A stretch of DNA of 64,000 nt from Solanum dulcamara (taxonomy: Eukaryota; Streptophyta; Magnoliopsida; Solanales; Solanaceae). The notes below the pieces were generated by a model. The model ran no database searches, was not told the origin of the DNA, and was given only the letters and a program-made list of their open reading frames with translations. A program made the translations under genes and the position numbers. The number at the start of each line of letters is the position of its first letter. Positions within the stretch are counted from its first letter, which is position 1. The DNA lies in NCBI RefSeq assembly GCF_947179165.1, contig NC_077242.1, positions 22,167,097 through 22,231,096 of the forward strand, written 5' to 3'. Below are positions 12,314-22,760 of this stretch, in pieces.

Positions 12314-15300
12314 TTAGGTTTGGGTAGAGGGGAAAAGATGAGGGTATCTCTTAATCATATCTGCTTCCACTTCCCATGTTGCACTTTCTATTTATTGATT
12401 CCTCCAAAGGACTTTAACAGATGCAACTTCTTTGTTCCTCAATCTCTTAACTTGCCGGTCTAAAATTTCTGTCACGCCCCGAGAGGGTACCCTAGGCGTG
12501 GCCGGCACTCAGAAACTATTTCTGGCTTCTAAGAGAACCACTTGGTCTCATTTCTTATTTATTCATCAGCGGAAGACTTAAGAATACTAATGTGGGCTTG
12601 TCATAATCAAAGAAAAAATAGATAATTCTTAGAAGAAGTAGTTTCTAAGGAGAACTACTCCGATTACATCATCAGACTCTATCTATGAAGCCTCTAATAC
12701 TCTTAGATGGTGACAATGACATGTCCATGGCTACCTCAAAAGAAACATCACACTCAACAATAATAAAAGGATAAGGAGTTCCTTCGAATACAAGAAGGAC
12801 TCACCAAATAGCTGAAAAGAAATGATCTTCAACGATGCGCCTGTTGAGGATCTCTAACACCTGTATCTGCATCATAAAACGATGCAGGTCGAATGACGTC
12901 AGTACGTGGAATGTACGAGTATGTAAAATGGCAGGAAGGTAAGGACAGATATCAAGAAACTCCTCTCAAGAAAACTCAGCTCAGAACTCAACATCATCTC
13001 AACATGAATATGTAATGCAAGTTTAAAATATAATAATAAAAATAATAGTAATAAGCAATGCTTACTCAGTTGGGAGTTTCTCTAACCGACAACCATCACT
13101 TATGAGATAGCGATGATACAACAAAGCGATGTCGTTGCCACATCCATCCAATACCTTGCCAGGGTAAAGGACATCACCATCTTGGATCCACTCATCAAAG
13201 TCCTCTTTTTGGGACTTAAGAGGCATAGCCTCCATCCTACGCTGGCTACGTAGTTCTGGGGTTTGAGTCAATTAAACTCTTACCCAACTCGGTGCTCAAT
13301 ACTACTCCCAAAATATGTGCTCATATTAAACTCATCATCTAGTCTCATTGGACTTTAATTTAAATCATCAAACTCATCTCATTTCATGTTCATCAATCAT
13401 TATACTTCCAAAAACATCATTTACATCTCATCAAAACATCTTGCTCAAAATATCATTTTCTCAAATTCATTCAAATTCAACTCTTTTGCTCTTTCAAAAC
13501 TCAATAAAATACATATATAGTATTAATTCATATAACTCTCTTTTTATCAATGAAAATAATAAAAAGCCAACATCTTTACTCAAAACATGTGTAAAAATAT
13601 TCATGAACATCAAATCAATTAGGATTCATGGGAAAGTAGCCATGAACAATAATTCTAATAATATGAGAGATAAGAATAATAATAATAATAATATTAATGC
13701 ATAATATATCAAATTCAATAGAAGAAGAATTATTTCATTTAGAATTCAAGATTTGGATAAAACTCAACTATAACTCAATTATAATGAATTTAAATATTGG
13801 GCACATGGACGAACTCAATCCAATACTATGAAAGCCTTACATACCTTAAATCCGAAGGCTTACTCCGAATTGGAACACTCTTGGACCCATAGCCTTTTCT
13901 TCTCGCCGGAGCATTTTGTGTACTACCCGGAATATAAGAATAACCGGAGTAGTATTTTTATACTACTAAAACTAAAACTATATTTGAGAAGAAGTATATA
14001 GAGAGAGAAGAAATGCTTAAGAAAGCTTGATGAATAAAATGAGGAAATAAGGTGGGTATTTAGAGGTGGGAAAGAGGGTCCTAACAATAAATAAAATAAT
14101 TATAAAGAAAAATCTAAAAATTTAATGGAATATATTGATGTCATGGATGATGTTAAATGGAGGACAATTTATATCATGAATGATGTCAAATGTATCTAGA
14201 TGTTTCCATGGTAGGTAAGATGAGTTCTTTTTAACAGAATACTCTTTTTCGAAGCTGTGTTTGAATAAGATAAATTCCCTATTAGGATTTGGTGTCTTCA
14301 TAAGAATTGTACATATGGAAGTCTAGTTTCATATCGTTCAAGAATCAATCAATTTGGAGTAACCTACAGTGAGATATGAATTTTCGTCTATAAACACTCA
14401 ATTCCGTCACAGCACTATATCTTGCAAAGATTAATTTATTTGATCTACTTATACTGCGAATCTTAAGATGTGTTATTTATGAAAGTTGTAGGTAATGATG
14501 TTGTGGTTACTCAGAAATTTGAATCACCTAATTTGGACCAACCTATGAAACGTTATGCCCAAAATACAGAGGATGTATTATTTTCATTGAGAATTAAAAT
14601 ACCGACATACAACATTTTAGGGGTTGTTACAATTTCCACAGGAACTTCTTCATAGGTCAAGTTTTGTTCAATATTCACTACTCCCATAGGTACAATGGAA
14701 CTAGGATCACCCACACATTTTTTCAACATAGACACGTGAAACACCGGATGAACCATGGCCATTTCCAATGGTAATTCCAACTCATATGCAACCTTACCAA
14801 CACGTCTCACGATTCTATAAGGCCCTACATATCTAGGGCTCAATTTCTCTTTCTTACCAAATCGAACCACACCTTTCATGGGTGAAACCTTTAGATACAC
14901 CCAATCGTCCACATTAAACTCAAGATCCCTTCTTCTAGTGTCAGAATAGGACTTTTGACGACTTTGAGCCGCCTTTAACCTTTCTCTAATGATCTTCACC
15001 TTCTCTAAAGTATCAATTACCAAATCGAGGCCCAACAAGGTCATCTCACCAACTTCGAACCAACCAACTGGTGATCTACATCGTCTCCCATACAAAGCCT
15101 CAAATGGCGCCATCTCAATACTTGAGTGGTAACTATTATTATAGGCAAACTCGATGAGAGGTAGATGATCATCCCAATTCCCTTTAAACTCCAACACACA
15201 AGCCCTTAACATATCCTCTAGTGTTTGAATCATCCTTTCGGCTTGCCCATCCGTTTGAGGATGGAATGCTATGCTCAACTTTACCTTAGTACCGAGGCCT

Positions 15301-18300
15301 TTTTGAAATGATCTCCAGAAGTGTGAAGTGAATTGGGTACCACGATCCGAAATAATGGATAATGGCACACCATGCAACCTCACCAACTCCCGAATATACA
15401 ACTTGGTATAGTCTTCAGCACTATAGGAAGTTTTAATCGGTAGGAAGTGAGCTGACTTAGTCATTCTATCAACAATTACCCAAATCGAGTCATGACGCTT
15501 CCGGGTATGAGGCAAACCCACTACAAAATCCATATTCACATCTTCCCACTTCCAAGTAGGGATTTCAATGTCTTGAGCTAGTCCACCCGGTCTTTGATGT
15601 TCGGCCTTCACTTGTTGGCAATTTGTACATTCGGACACAAACCTTGTTATCTCCTTCTTCATGCCACCCCACCAATACAACTCCTTTAAGTCTCGGTACA
15701 TTTTTGTTGAACTAGGATGAATGGAGTATCTAGAATTATGAGCCTCCATCAAGATCAAACTCCTTAGGCCATCAACATTTGGAACACATATCCGACCTTG
15801 GTAGTATAGAACCCCATCTCCCCCTTGGGAAAAGACCTCTATCTTCTTTTCCTTTACCAACTTCTTTAACTCAATAAACTTTGGGTCAAGATCTTGCTTT
15901 GTTTTAACATCCACCACCAAAGAGGATCCAGACCTATTTTGAACAACCATACCCCCATCGTTAGTACTACCCAACTTCACCCCTAATCTAGCCAATCGGT
16001 GAACATCTTTCACCAACTCCCTCTTCCTTTCATCCACATGGGCCATACTCCCCATAGACACTCTACTAAGTGCATCAGCAATCACATTGGCTTTACCCGA
16101 ATAATAGTGCACACTCATGTCATAGTCCTTAAAGAGTTCTAGCCACCTTCTTTGCCTTAGATTAAGGTCCTTTTGGGTGAACACATATTGAAGACTCTTA
16201 TGATCAGTATACACATCCACATGCACCCCATAGAGGTAATGCCTCCAAATCTTCAGAGCAAAAACAACGGCCGCCAATTCAAGGTCATGGGTAGGGTAGT
16301 TGCGCTCATGCACCTTTAATTGCCTAGAAGCATAGACTATTACCTTGCCTTTTTGCATTAACACACAACCTAAACCAATCTTTGAAGCATCACAATAAAC
16401 TACAAACCCTTCTAATCCTTCTAGGAGAGTCAAAATAGGAGCAGAGGTAAGTCGATCTTTTAAGGTCTGGAAACTCTTCTCACACTTATCTGTCCATATG
16501 AATTTGGATTTCTTTTGGGTCAATTTTGTCATAAGAGATGAAATGGAAGAAAAGCCTTTGACGAACCTTCTATAGTACCCGGCTAGACCTAAGAAGCTCC
16601 TAATGTCTGAAGGAGATAATGGTCTAGGCCAATTTTTGACTGCCTCTATTTTTTTAGGATCAACCTTGATTCCATCACCGGACACTACGTGACCAAGAAA
16701 TGCTACCTCCTTTAACCAAAATTTACACTTACTAAATTTTGCAAATAATTGTTTATCCCTCAATGTTTGAAGCACAACTCTCAAGTAATTTTTATGTTCT
16801 TCCTCACCCCGAGAGTAAATTAAAATATCATCAATAAAGACTACTACAAAGGTATCAAGGTAAGGTTTGAACAACCTATTCATTAAGTCCATAAACACCT
16901 CCGGTGCATTCGTCAACCCAAAACTCATTACCACAAACTCATAGTGACCATACCTTGTTCGGAAGGCTGTTTTGGGAATTTCACACTCCCTTACCCGTAG
17001 TTGGTGGTAGCCGGACCGAAGGTCGATCTTGGAGAAGTGACTTGCCCTTTGTAATTGATCAAATAAGTCATCTATTCTAGGGAGTGGGTACTTATTCTTA
17101 ATTGTCATCTTATTTAATTGCTGGTAGTCTATGCACATTCGAAGTGACCTATCCTTCTTTCTTACAAATAGAACAGAAGCACCCCATGGCGAAATACTTG
17201 GTCTTATGAACCCCTTCTCTAACAAGTCCTTTAATTGTTCCTTCAGCTCTTTCAATTCTGCTGGGGCCATGCGGTAAGAAGGAATAGAGATAGGTTGGGT
17301 ATCGGGGAGGAGATCGATACCAAAATCAACTTCCCTTTCGGGAGGGACACCAAGAAGGTCATCAGGAAAGACATCGGGGAATTCATTGACTATAGGAATT
17401 GACTCAAGAGAAGGACTTTTGGAGTTGACATCCCTAACCCTCACAATATGGTAAATACATCCCTTAGAAATCATTTTGTGAGCCTTAAGATAAGAAATAA
17501 ACTGACCCTTCACCACCGAATCACGACCCTGCCATTCAATAACAGGCTCATTTGGAAATTGGAACTTGACTCGACAATTCCTACAATCTATGGAAGCATA
17601 AGATGCATGTAACCAATCCATCCCAAGAATGACATCGAAATATATCATGTCAAGCTTAATGAGATCACAAGGAATAACTTTATGCAAGATAGACACAGGG
17701 CAACCCCTATAGACCTTTCTAGCAATAACTGACTCACCAACAGGGGTAGACACCAAATAAGGTTCTAATAACATTTCAGGTAAAACATCAAATCTATTAG
17801 CAAGGAATGGAGTAACAAAAGATAAATTTGCACCCGGATCTAATAGTGCATACACATCAAAAGAAAAGACATTTAACATACCGGTAATGAAATTGGGTGC
17901 ATCCTCAACCTCATGTCTCCCATGAAAGGCGTAAAAGCGGTTGGTGCATTGGACACCTCCTTGGACTTGTTGACCATGAGCAATTTATCCTTGAGTCCTA
18001 CCACCACCATCTCTACAATCCTTAGCTTGGTGGCCCAGCTTGCCTCACTTAAATCATGCATTGGAGCTGGCTAAGCATTCCCCTTTGTGAGTCCTTCCAC
18101 ACTTCTTGCAAGTGGGGAAAGTTTGAGTAGCAACATTCTCTCTTGGAATCATTGGTTTACCACTATTGTCCTTGTTGAACTTTGGAGGAGGAGTATTGGT
18201 GGAACCTTGTCCCACAAATCGTTGCCCACCTTGGCCTTTGCCATTGTTACCATGATCGGACCTTTGAGGGTTAAACCCTCCATCATCCATTCTAGCCTTT

Positions 18301-19043
18301 TTGAACCCCCTTGATCTCTCTCTAAGCTTCTCTTCTTCGATTTGTTCTGCGTAAGTCATTAACCGAGAGATGTCCATCTCCTTGACCAACATGGCCGTTT
18401 TGCACTCCTTGGACACCAAGCTTGAGACACCGGAAATAAACTTGCTCATCCTAGCTCTTGGGTCAGAGACCATGATGGGAGCATACTTTGATAACTTAGT
18501 GAATTTGAGAGCATACTCCCTCACACTCATACTTCCTTGATGGAGGTTGATGAACTCTTGGATTTTGGCCTCCCTTAGCTCCAATGGGAAGAAGCGGTCT
18601 AGAAAGGCACCTTTGAACTCTTCCCATCCTATCGACCTTATTTCTTCATCCCTCTCAACAATCTATTATTCGTACCACACTCGAGCCACACCTTTGAGTT
18701 AATAGGCCACTAGCTCGGCCTTCTCATTTGGTGGCACACCCATGATAGACACAATTCGGTACACCTCATTAATGAACTCCATAGGGTCCTCATCTAGTTT
18801 AGAACCATCGAACTCGGGCGGATTCATCCTTTGGAAATCCCGAATCCTAAAGGCTGGATTTTGCATTTGGGGAGGAGAAACACCTAGATTCCCTTGGTTG
18901 GCTACGACTTGAGCTAACAAAGTAATAACACTACGAAACTCAGTATGGGTTACCCCATCCTCATGATGTTGGGCATTGGGAACCGGAGGAGTTTGGTCCT
19001 CATCGTCAACCCTTGCTCTTCGAGGTGGTCTTCCACGAGTCAC
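12314..19043 (-). pseudogene. Gypsy A gag-pol polyprotein (interrupted)
   Basis: Gag starts at 19043 (MTRGRPPRRARV). The frame stops at 18699 (after ELVAY), reopens, and runs 18584-18054 with FPLELREAKIQEFINLHQG and a first CKKCGRTHKGEC motif. The following zinc knuckle lost both leading cysteines to TGA stops, and another stop follows about 26 codons on. From 17879 to 14632 the frame is open: protease (DPGA, residues 14-17), RT (FIDD, 348-351), RNase H (YCDAS, Asp497), integrase zinc region ending in CTNC (about 751-754) and integrase core with Asp784, Asp845 and Glu881 (spacing D-35-E). A solo LTR splits the C-terminus inside VPVEI. The remaining chromodomain-like tail (WEVEADMIKRYPHLF) lies at 12314-12464 with one stop after LWRNQ. 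The tail type places it in the Tekay/Del chromoviruses. All pol catalytic residues are kept. Confidence 0.93.
12470..14631 (-). mobile_element. Solo LTR of the gypsy 2 family, inside gypsy A
   Basis: Runs from TGTCACGCCCCGAGAGG to GGGGTTGTTACA and is flanked by the 5-bp duplication ATTTC (12465-12469 and 14632-14636), with no internal region. This is the product of recombination between two LTRs. The left half (12470 to about 13930) matches the downstream half of the gypsy 2 LTR (27200-28043 in reverse). The right half (about 13990-14631) matches the gypsy A LTR better than the gypsy 2 LTR. Its TATA position reads TATTTAGA (14057-14064) instead of TATTTATA, so its promoter is probably weak. 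It separates the chromodomain tail from the gypsy A polyprotein. Confidence 0.92.
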
Positions 19044-19240
19044 TATCTAAAGAACACAAAATCGGTCGTTAGTTAAAAGAAAGCTTAGGATGCTTTAAGG
19101 CACGATATGAATTTGAAAGAAGTGAAAATTTTCCTAAACGCTTCATAGTATCTTATTCATAATTGTGGCGCGCTTCACAACTATGAACAAGACCCTATTC
19201 GACGCAGTATGTTGGACTCCAAGGATCATTCAAAACCTCA

Positions 19241-19253
19241 GGCTCTGATACCA
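19241..19253 (-). other. Gypsy A primer-binding site (initiator Met-tRNA)
   Basis: Reads TGGTATCAGAGCC on the minus strand, the standard plant initiator-methionine-tRNA primer site, four bases inside the 5' LTR. Minus-strand cDNA synthesis is primed here in this class of element. Confidence 0.93.
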
Positions 19254-19257
19254 AGTT

Positions 19258-21566
19258 TGTCACGATCCAAGCCTAGGGCCTAGACGTGACATGGAGAATG
19301 AGGTACCCGAAAGTACCTCAATCAAGCCTCTTAGCATTCTTTTAGCCTTTCATAGGTAATGATGATAAACAAGCGGAAATCATAATAGTAAATCTTCAAC
19401 TTACATATGTCCAACAATACCTCTAACTATTAGATTTAATGGGGCTAAGACAAGTACCTAGCTCACCCTCAATCATAATAGAAGAAATTTCATAGTAAAA
19501 TATCTTAACATATCATAAACTAGAAAGATAAAGGAGTATTGTTCCCGGAACATGGGAACTCACCAAAAGTAGTCTTCAATGGAATATCAACTAGCCACGT
19601 GGAGGAGAACGAGGAAGATCACCGATCCCTACATGGTGATATCATGTAGGCAAAAGAGTATGCGTTAGTACTTTGAATGTACTAAGTATGTAAGGATGCA
19701 TGAAAATTGAGGAAACATTAAAAACATAATTTAATGTATGCATAATAAATCATATAGATATCCTTTAAAATATTCATTTTGTGGGAAATTAACCATAACC
19801 GACATTTAAGACCATGCGAGCTATTACATGGAATCCAACATAACCTCCAACGTTGGCCGGGGAGACTACTTGCCAGGTAGAACTCCGTCAACTTTATTCA
19901 TTTCTTTAACTTTAACTTTAAGGGCTATTTATGGATCCATTAGCCTAAGCCTACAAGGGCTCCTATGTTGGCACATAGTTAATGATACAAGGGGTTGCTA
20001 CTAGGATTCCCTTACCGAATCCCACCACAATGTCTCATTCGGTGCTAAGTCAATCCCACGGAATAGTTTAATACTTCAAAATATTCATAGCATATAACTT
20101 GAGAATTCAAACATCATATTCGGTAGAATAGCTCATTAAAACATTTGATAATTCAAATATGCAAGAATTGTCCTTATTTCATAAAGAATCCATCATTCAT
20201 ATTATTTCATCATTCTTTCATTTCATAAGACTCCCTTTTTTATCATAGATATTGCTTTCATAAACATTTATTTGGAGTCAAAGCTTTCAAGTCAAACTTT
20301 ATTAAAAACATAGTAAAACTAGGTGGGTTCAAATCACTTCAACTTACAAATATGTATGTAAATAAATATACATAAATACTTTGAAATCCATTAATTAAAA
20401 ATCATGCTTTAAACAACCCACCATGAATTTCAAGAACCTTTAAATAGATAAATAGAGGAATTACTTGTAAACCATCAATTCATACATATAAAATTATGTT
20501 GCATCAAAATAGACCAATAATCATTAGTTTAACCATGATTCATACTATTAAGTAAAAATAAGAATTTACCATAAGAAAATATTACTTAAAATCAAGAAAC
20601 TTAATTGAAATAGTTTTTGGACTATATGGATGAAAGAACCCATGGATAAACGCCCACATAACTTAGAGTAGAGCTTAAAAAATAAATAAATATAATTTAT
20701 CATATAATCAAAATAATTTAGACATGAGAGTGGAAGGAATACTCTCATTGAAGCCTTATATACCTGGAAATCGAAGCTTTAGTTGGTACCAAAAGACTTA
20801 ATGAACACTCTTGAGTCCTAGCTTCTCTCCTTGCCGGAACGTTTTGTGTACTACCCGGAGTATATGAATCACTGAAATAGTATTGCTTCACTACTAAGAA
20901 CTAAAACTATATTTGAGAATGTGTAAAGAAGTATATAGAGAGAAGATTTGCTTGAGAAAGCTTGATGAATAAAATGAGGAAATAAGGTGGGTATTTATAG
21001 GTGGGAAAGAGGGTCCTAACAATAAATAAAATAATTATAAAAAAAATCTGAACATTTAGTAGAATATATTGATGTCATGGATGATGTTAAATGGAGGACA
21101 ATTTATGTCATGAGTGATGTCAAATGTATCTAGATCTTTCTATGGTAGGTGAAATGAGTTATTTTTGACAGAATACTCTTTTTGGGAGCTGCGTTTGAAT
21201 AAGATAAATTCCTTATTAGGATTTGGTGTCTTCATAAGAATTGTAGATATGGAAGTCTAGTTTCATATCGTTCAAGAATCAACTAATTTGGATAAACCTA
21301 CAGTGAGATATGACGTTTCTTCTATAAACACTCATTTCCATCACAGCATTCTACCTTACAGAAATTAATTTATTTGACCTACATAACCTCCGAATCTTAA
21401 ACTATGGTCTTCATAAAAGTTGTAGGTAATGATCTTGTGGTTATGAAGAAATTTGAATCACACAATTTGGATATTCCCATGAAAAGTTATGCCCAAAATA
21501 CAGAGGCTGTATCATGTTTAGGCGAAAATTGAAACATCGTATACAACGTTTTTAGGGGATGTTACA
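19258..21566 (-). promoter_or_regulatory. Gypsy A 5' LTR with promoter
   Basis: 2,309 bp. As the 5' LTR of the minus-strand element it should drive transcription leftward. The TATA box is the plus-strand TATTTATA at 20992-20999. The LTR ends against the Met-tRNA primer site at 19241-19253. Small open frames inside it (for example 20566-20748) recur in the other LTR at the same offset and are not genes. Confidence 0.9.
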
Positions 21567-22379
21567 CTTTGAACTTGAAATTATTGTTAACTTTAGAAAT
21601 GTTGTTGAATTGTATTCCTTTTAAAATAATTAAGCTAATTAGATTTAGATATTTAAAGTCATGAAATTGAACTTTAGGACTTCTGAAGTTAAATTTAGAT
21701 ACTAATTTTGAACTTTAATTTAAGTTTGTTTTAATTTTTTGACTCTTTAGACTTTAGAACTAATTAGAATAACTTAGATACTTGAATATAGAAAGTTTTG
21801 AAATTTGAAACTTAGAAAAATATTGAAAATTGGATACTGGAATTATAGGATTTTAATTTAGAACTTATAATTAGAATAACTTAGACACTAATTTTGAACT
21901 TATGGTTTGTATAATTTTTGAAATCTTTAGACTTTAGAAATAATTAGAATAACTTAGATACTTGAATATATATAGGAAGTTTTGAAGTTTGAAACTTAAA
22001 AAAATATAGGAACTTAGATACTTGAATTTTAGGACTTTAAAACTTATAATTAGAATAATTTAGATACTTGAATTTTAGGATACTTAAATTTAGAACTTGA
22101 ATTTCGAACTTGAACTTAATTAGAACTTTGAACTTGAATTTTTTTGTTAACTTAACAAATCTTGTTGAATTAGTATTCCTTTTGAACTAATTAAGCTAAT
22201 TAGAGTTAGATATGCAAAGTCATGATGTTGAACTTTAGGACTTTTGAAGTTAAACTTAGATACTAATTTTTTAACTTTAATTTAGGTTTGTATAATTTTT
22301 GAACTCTTTAGACTTTAGAACTAATTTGAATAACTTAGATACTTGAATTTTAGGATATTTGAATTTAGAACTTCAACTT

Positions 22380-22760
22380 GAATGTCATGAGTTTTGAACT
22401 TAATTATTACTTGAATTAATTAGTACATGGACTTAATTATAACTTGAATAAATTAAAACTTGAATTTAATTATAACTTGAATTAATTAGAACTTGAACCT
22501 AATTAGAACTTGAATTAATTAGAACTTGAACTTAATTATAACTTGAATTAATTATAACTTGAACTTAATTATAACTTGAATTAATTAGAACTTGAACTTT
22601 ATTATAACTTGAATTAATTATAACTTGAACTTAATTATAATTTGAATTAATTATAACTTGAACTTAATTATTATATGAATTAATTAATAATAACTTGAAT
22701 TAATTATACATTTGAACTTAATTATTATATGAAGTAATTAATTATAACTTGAATTAATGA
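22380..22760. repeat. AACTTGAATTAATT simple tandem repeat
   Basis: About 380 bp of repeated AACTTGAATTAATTATAACTT-like units, with alternating versions (TTAATTAT and TTAATTAG). It lies in the putative CACTA first intron, just before the TNP2 start exon. Related, less regular words (AACTTAGATACTTGAATTT) extend leftward to 21572 and also occur at 9640-9784 beyond gypsy A. Confidence 0.85.

Larger units (their letters stand above)
9790..21566 (-). mobile_element. Gypsy A: complete Ty3/gypsy Tekay/Del-type element
   Basis: LTRs are at 9790-12110 (3' LTR in element sense) and 19258-21566 (5' LTR). Each runs from TGTCA to GTTACA on the plus strand, and the pair is nearly identical by eye. The 5-bp duplication CTTTG lies at 9785-9789 and 21567-21571. 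A primer site complementary to initiator Met-tRNA (GGCTCTGATACCA on the plus strand, 19241-19253) and a polypurine tract (reverse complement of 12113-12126) are in the right places. Gag and pol run on the minus strand. A solo LTR of the gypsy 2 family (12470-14631) cuts its C-terminus. Total 11.8 kb, about 9.6 kb without the solo LTR. It sits in the first intron of the CACTA element in opposite orientation. Confidence 0.95.

Noticed and set aside
13348..13704. 118-codon plus-strand frame rich in Asn and Ser
   Set aside because: AT-rich, low-complexity antisense reading through an LTR; the matching LTRs do not keep it open.
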